Assembly (NCBI RefSeq): GCF_014925405.1
Contig: NZ_AQHJ01000034.1
Coordinates: 268,751 to 332,750, forward strand
Direction: 5' to 3'
Source of the DNA: Pseudoalteromonas ulvae UL12
GTDB lineage: Bacteria > Pseudomonadota > Gammaproteobacteria > Enterobacterales > Alteromonadaceae
DNA: 64,000 nt
In this document: one piece after another, positions 6,979 through 16,420 of the stretch
Layout: every line of letters begins with the position of its first letter
Numbering within the stretch: the first letter of the stretch is position 1
The notes under the pieces: model-generated
What the model saw: only the letters and a program-made list of their open reading frames with translations
Databases searched by the model: none
What the model was told of the DNA's origin: nothing
Made by a program: the position numbers and the translations under genes

Positions 6979-8637
6979 ATGAAAAAGCAGTTTTGTGTAG
7001 TAAGTTGTGTTGTGTGGTTAGTGGCGTGTGGTGGTGGAGGTAATGAGCAAAAAACAGAAGTGATCCCTCCTGTGACTCCTCCTAGTGTGGTGATGCCGGG
7101 TCAACCTGACGATGGTTTAGCTGCGCTTAGCCCTATCACACCTGATAATGTTGAGCATTTAGCGGGTGGGGACGTCACCACCATAGTCAGCAATCAAGAT
7201 GCGTTTAGTCAGTCAGCTCCCGCAATCCGTAGTGACTTTGAACTCGATGGTGTGTTTAAGTCTGGCGATCATTTATTTCGGGGAGTGCATGCAGGGCAAG
7301 GGCCACTTTTTAATAACCCGACTTGCCAAGGCTGCCATATTAAAGATGGCCGCGGTGAGGTACCAAGTCACCCTTCAGAGGCAATGAGCAGTATGTTTTT
7401 GCGGATCAGCGATGCGCAAGGAAATGCGGATCCTATCTATGGCGATCAAATTCAGACATTTGGCTTAAAAACAGGTCAATCACAAGGCTTGTTACCTAAG
7501 CACAGAGGGGCGATAGAAGAAGGTATTGCCTATGGCGAGGCGTATGCGTGGGTTGAATATAAGTTAATCGAAGGAGTGTTTGATGATGGCACGCCTTATC
7601 AGTTACGCCAACCAACGTATAAAGTAAAAGACTTATCTTATGGTGATTTTAATCCAGATGTGCGGTTATCACCTCGGGTCACTCCAAGCATTTTTGGCGC
7701 AGGTTTGTTAGAAGCCATTCCTGAAGCGTCAATTCTCAGTTATGCCGATGCAGATGATGTGAATAAAGATGGGATTTCTGGTCGAGCTGTGTTTGTTACT
7801 GAGCCGATTTCTTTACAGTCGAAGTTAGCGCGCTTTGGTTATAAGGCTGTGACAGCCTCAGTGTTGCAGCAAATATCAGGCGCTTATCGCGGTGATATGG
7901 GGATCACTAATGTGGTCGCGACGCAAGAATCGTGTACTGACTTACAACCAGCTTGTATTGAGCAAGCCGCTCAAGAACAAGATAAAGAGCAAGATGGATT
8001 GGATTTAAGTGCTTTAGCGTTAGCGCAAGTTGAGTTTTACAATCGTTTATTGGCTGTACCAATGCGACGAGGATTTGATAGCAATAGCCAAAGTTGGCAA
8101 GCGGATGTGTTGGCTGGCCGCACTCTCTTTTTTAATGCGCAATGTGCCAGTTGCCATATTCCGCGACATAAAACCGGCGAAGCGCAAGGAAGCTTACTCG
8201 GTGATGCGGGTTTACTCGATTTGGCTGACAGCCGCACACCGATTGCAGCCTTAAGCAATCAAGTTATTTATCCCTATACTGACTTACTTTTGCACGACAT
8301 GGGGGGAGCTTGTGAGCTTATAGCGCGAGAAACAGCGCAAGGAGAGGCGTGTGATGACGGCGCGCAATGTTATTGGGTACAACGATGTCAGGGACTTGCA
8401 GATGATCGCCCAGAAGGCAGTGCATCAGGCACAGAATGGAAAACACCACCACTTTGGGGCCTAGGTTTAGTAAAAACAGTTAATCCAAGAGCGACTTTTT
8501 TACATGATGGCCGAGCTCGCTCAATCAGTGAGGCTGTGTTGTGGCATGGTGGAGAAGCAAGCGCGGCAAAAGATAACTTCAAAGCGATGACTTTAACTGA
8601 GCGTGATCAGTTACTGACATTTTTAAATTCGCTATAA
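6979..8637 (+). CDS. Di-haem DUF1111 oxidoreductase-like lipoprotein 1
   Basis: A 552-residue lipoprotein (VACGGGG, Cys17). Two c-type haem sites are visible: CQGCH (Cys116-Cys119-His120) and CASCH (Cys389-Cys392-His393). The DUF1111 signatures include DPIYGDQIQTFG, DGTPYQLRQPTY, LLEAIPEA, ISGRA, LLLHDMGG and FLHDGRARS...LWHGGEA. The family is related to di-haem cytochrome c peroxidases (MauG-like) and is often called thiol oxidoreductase without proof. The ATG at 6979 is used because the longer in-frame start at 6898 lies inside a terminator hairpin and would hide the signal peptide. With the next gene it makes a di-haem pair, plausibly passing electrons during ferrous/ferric iron handling by the flanking imelysins. 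Confidence 0.88.
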   Translation: MKKQFCVVSCVVWLVACGGGGNEQKTEVIPPVTPPSVVMPGQPDDGLAALSPITPDNVEHLAGGDVTTIVSNQDAFSQSAPAIRSDFELDGVFKSGDHLFRGVHAGQGPLFNNPTCQGCHIKDGRGEVPSHPSEAMSSMFLRISDAQGNADPIYGDQIQTFGLKTGQSQGLLPKHRGAIEEGIAYGEAYAWVEYKLIEGVFDDGTPYQLRQPTYKVKDLSYGDFNPDVRLSPRVTPSIFGAGLLEAIPEASILSYADADDVNKDGISGRAVFVTEPISLQSKLARFGYKAVTASVLQQISGAYRGDMGITNVVATQESCTDLQPACIEQAAQEQDKEQDGLDLSALALAQVEFYNRLLAVPMRRGFDSNSQSWQADVLAGRTLFFNAQCASCHIPRHKTGEAQGSLLGDAGLLDLADSRTPIAALSNQVIYPYTDLLLHDMGGACELIARETAQGEACDDGAQCYWVQRCQGLADDRPEGSASGTEWKTPPLWGLGLVKTVNPRATFLHDGRARSISEAVLWHGGEASAAKDNFKAMTLTERDQLLTFLNSL

Positions 8638-8642
8638 CAGTC

Positions 8643-10046
8643 ATGATTAAAAAATATAGTTTACTCGTTCTTATCACTTGGTTGTGCGCCTGCACCGATG
8701 CCTCAAAAGCCCCTGAATTTTCTGATTCAGAATTACGCCCGGGTGGCGAGGCAACCTTAAAAAGGGTCAATACCCGAACATTTATTCATCCGTCTGGCAA
8801 TCTTTCCATTGATCATGAATTGGAGTTTTGGGATGGACTGTCTTTTTTTCGTGATCCATGGGTGGCTTCACCTGCCATAACGGCAGATAGAGATGGCCTT
8901 GGGCCTTTGTATAATGCTCGTTCGTGTAAGGCATGTCATAGCCGAGGAGGTCGCGGTCGGTTGGTTACAGAAGGTGTGTCGAGTCCGATGGCGTTATTGT
9001 TTCGGTTAGGGCATGGCGAGCAACAGCGACCCGATCCTATTTATGGTGCTCAGTTGCAGACATTTGCGGTGCTCACCCCGACAAATTCACCTAAATTACA
9101 GGCTGAAGGACAAGTTGAATTGCAGTATGAATTCATTGAAGGGCAGTTTGCTGATGGTACGCGTTATCAATTACGTAAACCGAGTTATCGGATCGTTAAT
9201 TTGAGTCAGGGAGAGCTGCATCAAGAAACGCAGATATCGCCTCGTTATGCGCCGGCAATTTATGGCATGGGATTGTTAGATGCGATAGATACACAGGATT
9301 TGCTCAGCCTTGAAGATGAGTTCGATAGCAATAATGATGGAATTAGCGGCCGCTATAATCGTGTACCAGATGTACTGACGGGCGAGATGTCAGTCGGGCG
9401 ATTTGGCTTTAAAGGTTTGCACCCTACGTTGAATCAGCAAATTGCTGGTGCGTTTGTTAATGATATTGGGATTACTAATCCGTACTTTCGTAAAGAAACC
9501 TGCCAATCAACTCAGCTGGCTTGTTTAGCTGAAGCAAAGCGAGTTAAAGGGGAGGAGCAGCCTGAAATACCCACTAAGTTGTTGCAAACCACAGAATTTA
9601 TGAGTGCTCAATTAGCAGTCCAGCCTACTCGAAATTTAAAAAGTGCCGAAGCCCAGTCCGGGCGAGAAATTTTTTATCAACTCGGTTGTCACCTTTGTCA
9701 TCAGCCTCGCTTTAAGACGCGGGTGGACTATTCATTACCCGAATTAGCAGGGCAAGTGATTTGGCCTTACACCGATTTGGCATTGCATGATATGGGAGAA
9801 GAGTTAGCGGATGGTAAGCGTGAGCATTTGGCAAATGGCCGAGAATGGCGCACAGCGCCACTTTGGGGAATTGGCTTACAGCATCGAATTCAAGGCTATC
9901 AGGCATATTTACATGATGGTCGAGCACGAACCATCAATGAAGCCATTTTATGGCACGGCGGTGAAGCAAAAACATCTCAAGAGAAATATTTAGCCTTATC
10001 AGCAAGCGAGCGCCAAGCGTTACTTTTTTTCTTAACACAAATTTAA
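8643..10046 (+). CDS. Di-haem DUF1111 oxidoreductase-like lipoprotein 2
   Basis: A 467-residue paralogue of the preceding gene, 5 bp downstream of its stop. Signal peptide with lipobox LCAC, haem sites CKACH (Cys95-Cys98-His99) and CHLCH (Cys349-Cys352-His353). Shared segments include DPIYGAQLQTFAV, DGTRYQLRKPSYR, GMGLLDAI, NNDGISGRYN, LALHDMG and YLHDGRARTINEAILWHGGEA. It is about 85 residues shorter, lacking the acidic insertions and the extra Cys-rich stretch (GACELIARET to CQGLAD) before the C-terminal block. Anchoring at a membrane on the periplasmic or surface side is inferred from the lipobox. Confidence 0.88.
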   Translation: MIKKYSLLVLITWLCACTDASKAPEFSDSELRPGGEATLKRVNTRTFIHPSGNLSIDHELEFWDGLSFFRDPWVASPAITADRDGLGPLYNARSCKACHSRGGRGRLVTEGVSSPMALLFRLGHGEQQRPDPIYGAQLQTFAVLTPTNSPKLQAEGQVELQYEFIEGQFADGTRYQLRKPSYRIVNLSQGELHQETQISPRYAPAIYGMGLLDAIDTQDLLSLEDEFDSNNDGISGRYNRVPDVLTGEMSVGRFGFKGLHPTLNQQIAGAFVNDIGITNPYFRKETCQSTQLACLAEAKRVKGEEQPEIPTKLLQTTEFMSAQLAVQPTRNLKSAEAQSGREIFYQLGCHLCHQPRFKTRVDYSLPELAGQVIWPYTDLALHDMGEELADGKREHLANGREWRTAPLWGIGLQHRIQGYQAYLHDGRARTINEAILWHGGEAKTSQEKYLALSASERQALLFFLTQI

Positions 10047-10067
10047 TCAGTTTTGACAGGAACCAAT

Positions 10068-11204
10068 ATGAACAAATACCTATGTGTGATGCTGAGCGCA
10101 TCATTATTAACGGCATGCGGCGGTGGGAGCAAGCAAAGTACCCCTGTGGTCGTTGAGCCTCCCCCTGTTGTGGTTAAAACAAACGAACAAGCGATGAGTG
10201 CGATACTAACGGACTTAGCCGATAAAGTGATTATTCCTGACTATCAGCAATTTCAGCAGCGCAGTGAAGCATTTGAAGTGGCTTCGACGCAGTTTTGCTC
10301 GCTGAGTCAAGCAAACCAAAGCGATTTGACAGCATTACAACAAAGTTGGTTAGCGCTAAATGCAGCTTGGCATGCAACTCGTGCGACAAAGTTGGGCCCG
10401 GTATTTAAGCAATTTCGCTATTCACGTTTGCAAACTTGGCCAGACAACAATGCAGCTGTTTCGCGAGGAGTGGCAACGCTTTTAGCCTCTGATAATTTAA
10501 CTGCACAGGTTGTGGCCAATACTCAAGATGGTGCTCAGGGCTTACCTGCCTTAGAGTATTTAATTTTTGCTGAGCAATCAGAGAATAGCTTGCTCAATGC
10601 CACAGATAAAGCGAAGCGTTGTTTAGCTGTCATGGCTATTGCTGCCAATGTGACGCAACTGAGTACTGAACTCGTGACTGGCTGGCAAACTGAAGGAGAC
10701 AACTTTCGTGCTCAATACGTCGCTGGTAACGGTGATTTTGTATCAACCAAAGATGCACTAGAAGAGCAGCTCACAAATTGGTTTGAATTAGTCGAAATAA
10801 TTACGGATAACAAAATTGCTGAACCGCTAGATCTGTTATCGCCAGGGGTAATAACCAATGCTGAGCAATATCGCAGTCAAAGCTCGCTTATGAATATTGA
10901 ACAAAATTTGCTGTCATTACAGCGCATTTACTTAGGTGGCCAGGGATATGGTTTTGATGATTATTTAGCAGAAATTTATCAGGCGCAGACTCTTGATAAC
11001 GCAATCAAAGAAGCATTTAGCGGCGTTTTTACCACTTTGAATGATGTTAATGATGTGCTTGAAGTGGCCATCACAACCGATGACGGGCGCAGCCAATTAG
11101 TAGCGCTCAGTAACAAAATTAAGGCGCTGCGCACCATTATGGCCAGTGATTTTGTGCAAACAACGGGTCTTAATCCAAGCTTTAACTCTAATGACGGGGA
11201 TTAA
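10068..11204 (+). CDS. Second imelysin-family lipoprotein
   Basis: A 378-residue lipoprotein (lipobox LTAC, Cys17) with a Pro/Val linker and a helical imelysin domain. The equivalent of GxHxxE reads GLPALEYLIF (Gly158, Glu163); the His is replaced by Pro-context residues, as in the GLPALEYLL subgroup of imelysins. The ATG at 10068 has ACAGGA 7 nt upstream and is preferred over the in-frame TTG at 10053. It begins 21 bp after the second di-haem gene and is followed 1 bp after its stop by the DUF1513 gene, so the four genes from 6979 read as one operon. Pairs of the two imelysin types with DUF1111 and DUF1513 genes are a recurring Fur-linked arrangement in Pseudomonas and relatives. Confidence 0.85.
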   Translation: MNKYLCVMLSASLLTACGGGSKQSTPVVVEPPPVVVKTNEQAMSAILTDLADKVIIPDYQQFQQRSEAFEVASTQFCSLSQANQSDLTALQQSWLALNAAWHATRATKLGPVFKQFRYSRLQTWPDNNAAVSRGVATLLASDNLTAQVVANTQDGAQGLPALEYLIFAEQSENSLLNATDKAKRCLAVMAIAANVTQLSTELVTGWQTEGDNFRAQYVAGNGDFVSTKDALEEQLTNWFELVEIITDNKIAEPLDLLSPGVITNAEQYRSQSSLMNIEQNLLSLQRIYLGGQGYGFDDYLAEIYQAQTLDNAIKEAFSGVFTTLNDVNDVLEVAITTDDGRSQLVALSNKIKALRTIMASDFVQTTGLNPSFNSNDGD

Positions 11205-11205
11205 T

Positions 11206-12306
11206 ATGGTCGCTCTTTCGCGGCGTCGGTTTTGCCAATCAATAGCCGGTTTTGCTGGAATGATGATGTTGCCAAGCTGTTCATTGCAACAACGGGAAGA
11301 GCAGTTTGTTAGTGCTTACACCAATTCGCAAGGGCGACATTTTGTAGCTCGATTTAATCACCAAGCCAAGGTGCTCGCGCAAGTTGAGCTCCCGCTTCGT
11401 GGTCACGATATGGCGGTATCGCACACTGAATCTGGGCGCGTTTTGGTGTTTTCTCGGCGCCCAGGAAACTACATATTTGATGTTGATTTGAGTCGTGGCC
11501 ATCTTAATCAAGTTATAAAAGCGAATGCTGGTCGTCACTTTTTCGGCCATGGTGTTTTTAGCCCTGATGGGCTACGACTTTTTACGACCGAAAATGATTA
11601 TGACACTCAAACGGGCAAGGTTGTGGCTCGAGATGCGCAATCTTTGCAGGTGATTAATGAATTTGACAGTGGTGGAATTGGCCCACATCAGCTGGCGTGG
11701 TTAAATGATGGTCAAACTTTAGTGGTGGCCAATGGTGGGATTGCCACCCACCCTGATACGCCACGCAAAAAACTCAACTTAACAACCATGGCACCCAATC
11801 TTACTTATTTGGACGGTGTTAGTGGCGCAATCTTACAGCAGTTTTCTCCCCCTCATCATCAATTGAGTATTCGGCATTTAGCGGTCAATCAAGACAATAA
11901 AGTGGTAATTGGCATGCAGTTTCAAGGCGAACTCAGTGATATTAATCCGCTGGTGTTTACCCAACAAGGAAGTGGGCCGATCACAGCGTGCACTTCTTCA
12001 GTCGATGTTTGGCAAAAAATGAACCAGTATACGGCCAGTGTCAGTATTGATTTGGCGGCAAATATTGCAGCGGTCAGTTGCCCACGTGGTGGCTTTGTAA
12101 GTTTTTGGGATCTTAATCAAGACCTTCTGATTGATGAGTTTTCAATAAGAGACTGTGCAGGTATTTGCGTGACAAAAAACGGGTTTGTATTGAGTAACGG
12201 CAAAGGAGCGATACAGCAGGTTGCGCCTTTTTCGAGTAGTGCGTTGTCGCATTTTGAAGCTTCTGGGCACAAGTGGGACAATCATATGGTGAATTGGTTA
12301 AGTTAA
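11206..12306 (+). CDS. DUF1513 protein with Tat/lipobox signal, probable beta-propeller
   Basis: A 366-residue exported protein. The start reads VALSRRRFCQSIAGFAG, a twin-arginine motif (SRRRFC) followed by a hydrophobic run and LPSC, which could be a lipobox. The body has repeated WD/propeller-like blades (GHDMAVS, FGHGVFSPDG, GPHQLAWLNDGQTLVVANGG, LDGVSGAIL) characteristic of DUF1513. The ATG at 11206 follows GGGGA by 5 nt and lies 1 bp after the imelysin stop; an in-frame ATG at 11191 and the start at 11146 are less likely. It is the last gene of the iron cluster. The enzymatic role is unknown. Tat export suggests folding, perhaps with a cofactor, before transport. Confidence 0.82.
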   Translation: MVALSRRRFCQSIAGFAGMMMLPSCSLQQREEQFVSAYTNSQGRHFVARFNHQAKVLAQVELPLRGHDMAVSHTESGRVLVFSRRPGNYIFDVDLSRGHLNQVIKANAGRHFFGHGVFSPDGLRLFTTENDYDTQTGKVVARDAQSLQVINEFDSGGIGPHQLAWLNDGQTLVVANGGIATHPDTPRKKLNLTTMAPNLTYLDGVSGAILQQFSPPHHQLSIRHLAVNQDNKVVIGMQFQGELSDINPLVFTQQGSGPITACTSSVDVWQKMNQYTASVSIDLAANIAAVSCPRGGFVSFWDLNQDLLIDEFSIRDCAGICVTKNGFVLSNGKGAIQQVAPFSSSALSHFEASGHKWDNHMVNWLS

Positions 12307-12489
12307 CGCTCAATACTCATGTCCTTTTAAATCCACACTTTGACATTTTTGTGCAAAAGCGATGAATAAGCATTTAAAAACTTTAACTTTCTTCGCTACA
12401 TGTTAACTGGTAGGATTTGTTAATCTTCGCCTAGTTTAACCAAGCAGGTTAGAATAGCGTTCAAATTTTTAATTGGTGTAATAAGAGTA

Positions 12490-13605
12490 ATGACACAGGC
12501 AGTAGATCCATTTGCAGACATCCGTCCATACAACGATGATGAGGTCAGCGCTTCAATTCAACGTTTAGTGAATGACGATGCTTTTATTGCACTAATCGCA
12601 AAGCACAATCTGCCGAGTTGGTTAACCCCTTTTCATGGCTTACTTGCGCCATTTTTAAAGCGTTATTTAGCAAAGCGATGGTCAAAATTTACCACGGTTG
12701 ACCAAATTCAAAATATTGTCGCCCATTATTTGGGCCGAGTGATAAATGAAACCACGTCGCAAGTCACCTTTTCGGGCCTTGAGCATTTAGACGAGCAACA
12801 AGCGTATTTATTTATTTCAAATCACCGTGATATCGCCCTTGACCCAGCACTTATCAATTGGGGATTACACACCCATAAAATGAATACCGTGCGCATTGCG
12901 ATTGGTGATAATTTATTACAGATCCCATACATCACAGAGTTAATGAAGTTAAATAAGAGCTTTGTGGTTAAACGTTCAGCCAAAGCGCCAAAGGAAATGC
13001 TCAGAGCGTTATCGCAACTGTCGGCTTATATTTTTGATTCGTTAAAAAGTAATAACTCTATCTGGATCGCGCAACGAGAAGGGCGCACTAAAGATGGTGA
13101 TGATCAAACAGATCCTGCTTTATTAAAAATGCTTCAACTTAATGGCCGTAAACTGAAATTAGACTTTGCAGATTACGTACGAGAACTCAAAATTGTTCCT
13201 GTGTCTATTTCATATCAATTTGAACCATGTGCCATAGCTAAAGCCAAAGAGCGTTATCATAAAAGCACGTTTGGAGAGTACAAAAAAGCCCAAGGGGAAG
13301 ACATTGAAAGTATCATGGAAGGATTTCGCTCTAATAAAGGACATGTGCATGTCGCTTTTGGTCAGCCGATAACCGACAGATGTGATACACCTGAACAACT
13401 AGCTCAGACAATTGATGAACAAATTTTATCGTCTTATTATTTACATCCTGGCAATTATTTAGCGGCTAATTATCAGCTAGAGAATATCCCAGCTAGTCAA
13501 AAAGCGTTATTTGAACAGCGAATGGCCCAAGTGCCTGAAGAGTTAAGAGAGCTGGTCATGGCTATGTACGCAAAGCCCGTTACAAAGCAATTCGCGTCAC
13601 GTTAA
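12490..13605 (+). CDS. Lysophospholipid acyltransferase family protein (PlsC-like)
   Basis: A 371-residue protein with an acyltransferase core. SNHRDIALDPALINWG holds the catalytic His and Asp, KSFVVKRSAK the next block, and WIAQREGRTKDGDDQTDPALL the EGTR-like glycerophosphate-binding block (here EGRTKDG). It probably transfers acyl groups from acyl-ACP/CoA to a lysolipid or related acceptor at the inner membrane. The His-to-Asp distance in HRDIALD is five intervening residues rather than the usual four of HX4D, though the internal Asp two residues on could serve. It lies alone, with a terminator directly downstream. Confidence 0.8.
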   Translation: MTQAVDPFADIRPYNDDEVSASIQRLVNDDAFIALIAKHNLPSWLTPFHGLLAPFLKRYLAKRWSKFTTVDQIQNIVAHYLGRVINETTSQVTFSGLEHLDEQQAYLFISNHRDIALDPALINWGLHTHKMNTVRIAIGDNLLQIPYITELMKLNKSFVVKRSAKAPKEMLRALSQLSAYIFDSLKSNNSIWIAQREGRTKDGDDQTDPALLKMLQLNGRKLKLDFADYVRELKIVPVSISYQFEPCAIAKAKERYHKSTFGEYKKAQGEDIESIMEGFRSNKGHVHVAFGQPITDRCDTPEQLAQTIDEQILSSYYLHPGNYLAANYQLENIPASQKALFEQRMAQVPEELRELVMAMYAKPVTKQFASR

Positions 13606-13613
13606 GCACTAAG

Positions 13614-13637
13614 AAGCCGCAAAAGCGGCTTTTTTTG
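13614..13637 (+). terminator. Rho-independent terminator
   Basis: Perfect stem AAGCCGC (13614-13620) / GCGGCTT (13625-13631), loop AAAA, followed by seven T. It ends the acyltransferase transcript. Confidence 0.92.
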
Positions 13638-13742
13638 TACTTTTAGAAACGTTCAAATCATCCAATGTATTGATTATTCATCCTGACAGTTGTACAAAGT
13701 TCTACTAAGATTATTTAAGCCTGAATACTGCTTGGGGGGTTC

Positions 13743-13985
13743 ATGCAACAAATTGAAATTTTTGAAATTCCATCCCCTTGTATCGGTGTATGTCAAACTA
13801 ATAACCGCGGCTATTGCTTAGGATGTTTTAGAAGTCGTGATGAGCGTTTTAATTGGCAAACAATGTCAGATGTAGATAAAAAGCAGGTGATTGTTTTATG
13901 CCAACAACGTAAGCGACGGGCTGCGAACGCGACTAACACAAAAAAACCGACAGCCGAAGGTAAGCAAAATGATTTTGATTTTTAA
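13743..13985 (+). CDS. DUF1289 small Cys-rich protein
   Basis: An 80-residue protein with SPCIGVCQTNNRGYCLGCFR near residues 11-30. This gives four cysteines in the C-x3-C-x8-C-x2-C layout of DUF1289, followed by the RDERFNWQTMS segment and a basic tail. The four Cys probably bind Zn or an Fe-S cluster. The role is unknown. A GGGGGG-like ribosome site lies just before the ATG. It starts 105 bp after the acyltransferase terminator and is followed 18 bp later by the PAS receptor gene, possibly in one transcript. Confidence 0.85.
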   Translation: MQQIEIFEIPSPCIGVCQTNNRGYCLGCFRSRDERFNWQTMSDVDKKQVIVLCQQRKRRAANATNTKKPTAEGKQNDFDF

Positions 13986-14003
13986 CCATTACGTATTTGA
14001 AGC

Positions 14004-15587
14004 ATGACTATAACTGTAAAACCAGGCACATATTTTAAACTGACCATTGCACTGATTATTATACTCGGTTCGTTTGCTATGGCGGCCAATTGGTACATTG
14101 AAGAGCGAGCGAGTGCATTATTATTTCAAAATTTAGAAGAAGTTCACCGTAGTCAAAAAGCGTCCTATGAATACCTTGAAACAAAAAAAGAAATGGCACT
14201 GCTTGCACTCGCCTATGCAAATCAAGATCAAAAACAAGTGGTTAAATACCGAGACATTACGCGTCTTAAGATCCGTTCATTACGTAAAGAGCTCAATTTA
14301 TGGCGTTATGCAGTTGAAGCGGACTTAAGCCTTGCCACTGACTTTGTCCGTGAAGCTGAACAAGAAGAATTAGACGAGCTGATTGAATTGTCTGAGTTAG
14401 TCGTGGCATTACAGCAAAATACCAACTTATTGTTGGCCAAAACAACCACGTCTGAGCTCACCTTTGAGCAGTTTAATGATTCTTTTGTGCAGTGGACTGA
14501 AGAAAATAAACCACTTGATGTGGCATTTTCGGAGTTAGTTCGTGAAACAAAAGCTGAAAATTACCTCGAACTAGATGAGTTTGGAGAAAAACTAAAACTG
14601 GCAAAACAAGGCGATGTTATTTTATTGGTGTGTACGGTATTAATCGCTGGGTTATTCGCTTATTTAGAACGCCGAACTACCAGTGCACCTTTACAAAAAA
14701 TCAGCAACTTTTTGCTTAGTTTACGTAATCAACAAGCGCGAGAACTTGATTTAAGCGCATATGGTAATTTTTATCATCGGCTTGAGCAGCGCTTGAAAGC
14801 CGTTATCAGCTATCTTGAGAATGAAAAATTGCAACACCAAGATGAGATCAAACGCCTTCAGCATTCAGTAAATGATTTACATCAGCAACAAGAAATAAAT
14901 GGCTTTGTACTTGATAACATTGCAGAGGCAGTCATTAAGACGAATTTAAGTGGTGAGATTATCTTTTATAATCGCGCGTTTGAATCGCTTTTGCGTGGTA
15001 CTAAAATCGCTTTAATTCGTAATATTCAATCGATAGTTATTTTACGTTTACCCAGTGGGGAATTACTGCAGTTTGAACAGTTTATCAAAGAAGTGGCCGC
15101 GTTGAGTGAACAAAAAGCGCAGAAACATTTGTTATTAGATACGACTTCGGGTCAGCTTCAAGTCGAAGTGTCAATTCAGCTTTTAGATTCGGGAGTGTTA
15201 CTCACTGTTGCTGATGCATCTGTGGTCCATCTTCAAAAGGCGCAAGATAATTTACTTCATAGTTTGTATGAGAGTTTTGAACAACCTATCTGGCTGCTCG
15301 ATCAAAATTGGAACGTGTTGGATTTAAACAGTTACGCATGTAAGCAATTTGATAAAGAAAAACAGCAGTTTGTTGGATTTCGTATGCCCATGATTGACTT
15401 ACTTTTGACTAAGCAGTTGGATTATCAAAGTATTACGCAATCTCTTGAAGAACATGGGGTTTGGACTGGGCAATTACTTGATTACAGTAAAGATTACCAA
15501 ACAGTTCAAGTGGATGTTGAGATTAAAAAGTTAGCGACACCTTCATCGTTAGGCGTGTTTTTTGTAACGGTAAAATCAAAAGATTAA
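14004..15587 (+). CDS. Membrane PAS-domain receptor lacking a recognised output domain
   Basis: A 527-residue protein. TM1 (about residues 10-28) and TM2 (about 205-224) bracket a helical periplasmic sensor region rich in Glu/Leu. A cytoplasmic coiled coil (about 255-300) follows, then a PAS domain starting near NGFVLDNIAEAVIKTNLSGEI and a second PAS-like unit near NLLHSLYESFEQPIWLLDQNW. The protein ends at residue 527 without HATPase, GGDEF, EAL, HTH or methyl-accepting regions. It may signal by partner binding, or be a sensor whose output is a separate protein. The downstream gene is convergent, so no partner is encoded on the same strand within the next kilobase. Confidence 0.75.
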   Translation: MTITVKPGTYFKLTIALIIILGSFAMAANWYIEERASALLFQNLEEVHRSQKASYEYLETKKEMALLALAYANQDQKQVVKYRDITRLKIRSLRKELNLWRYAVEADLSLATDFVREAEQEELDELIELSELVVALQQNTNLLLAKTTTSELTFEQFNDSFVQWTEENKPLDVAFSELVRETKAENYLELDEFGEKLKLAKQGDVILLVCTVLIAGLFAYLERRTTSAPLQKISNFLLSLRNQQARELDLSAYGNFYHRLEQRLKAVISYLENEKLQHQDEIKRLQHSVNDLHQQQEINGFVLDNIAEAVIKTNLSGEIIFYNRAFESLLRGTKIALIRNIQSIVILRLPSGELLQFEQFIKEVAALSEQKAQKHLLLDTTSGQLQVEVSIQLLDSGVLLTVADASVVHLQKAQDNLLHSLYESFEQPIWLLDQNWNVLDLNSYACKQFDKEKQQFVGFRMPMIDLLLTKQLDYQSITQSLEEHGVWTGQLLDYSKDYQTVQVDVEIKKLATPSSLGVFFVTVKSKD

Positions 15588-15611
15588 AGTCAGTTACAAC
15601 GAACAAGCTGG

Positions 15612-16352
15612 CTACTTAACTTGGTGTTTTGCTTTGAGTGCGTTGAGTGTACCGTTGCTTTCATATTGCTTCAGTAAACTTGATATACGTTGATGCAGCT
15701 CTGGATGACTGTTATGAATATAATGGTAGCTGGAGGTGTTATTCACTGGTTGTACCTTATATCTATTGGCGGGCAAGGTACCGACTTCTGCTTGAAGGTG
15801 AAAATCTAATACTAAAATCGCATCTGTAAGCTCTTGATTCAAAAGAGTTAGTTGGCTCTTAATGCTGGTGACTTCTACTATCTCACCTAAAAAACCATGT
15901 TGTTCTAAAAAGTTATTGGCTGCGGGATAGGTCGGTACAATACTAATTTTATTAAAATCATTGATTTGGCAGGGGTCACATTGTGTTTTTTTGTGTATCA
16001 ACAGTAATTGAAAGCTAAATAACGCAGTTGGCACTCGTAGTAGATTGTTATAGGTTTTTTCAATATCAATCACTCGTGCGAGCTGCCCATCTAGCTCGCC
16101 TGTATTGGCTGCAGTTAATGCGCGTTCTCGTGGAAAATCGACTAGAGAGAGTTGATAACCTGATTGCTGATAAGCTTGAGAAATTAACTCAATCACGTAT
16201 CTTGATTGCGCTGTATCTGCAGGTCGATTGAATATTAGTGATTCAGTAGAGAGCAAGGGAGAGGTGAAAACGAAGGCAAAAATGAATAAGAGTCGATTTG
16301 AAATCATAGAGACCAATTTAATGATGACTGAGTCATGTTTGTATTTTTTCAT
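15612..16352 (-). CDS. Periplasmic substrate-binding-like protein (SBP family 3 fold)
   Basis: A 246-residue protein with a signal peptide after an N-terminal basic stretch (hydrophobic run SNRLLFIFAFVFTSPLLS). The mature part has features of extracellular solute-binding family 3 proteins: an early SRYVIELISQAYQQSGYQLSLVDFPRERAL and GELDGQLAR, then a hinge region. Genes of this kind without nearby ABC permease genes are common in Alteromonadales and often act as sensory or orphan binding proteins. There is no permease or ATPase gene beside it. An internal Met at residue 16 could be an alternative start. It is convergent with the PAS receptor, with only 24 bp between the stops. Confidence 0.75.
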   Translation of the reverse strand: MKKYKHDSVIIKLVSMISNRLLFIFAFVFTSPLLSTESLIFNRPADTAQSRYVIELISQAYQQSGYQLSLVDFPRERALTAANTGELDGQLARVIDIEKTYNNLLRVPTALFSFQLLLIHKKTQCDPCQINDFNKISIVPTYPAANNFLEQHGFLGEIVEVTSIKSQLTLLNQELTDAILVLDFHLQAEVGTLPANRYKVQPVNNTSSYHYIHNSHPELHQRISSLLKQYESNGTLNALKAKHQVK

Positions 16353-16420
16353 ATTTAAAGGTTATGGTAAGCTTCCTAGCTAAGCTAATATCTATACTCT
16401 CAGTGGGGCATTTTTAGTAT

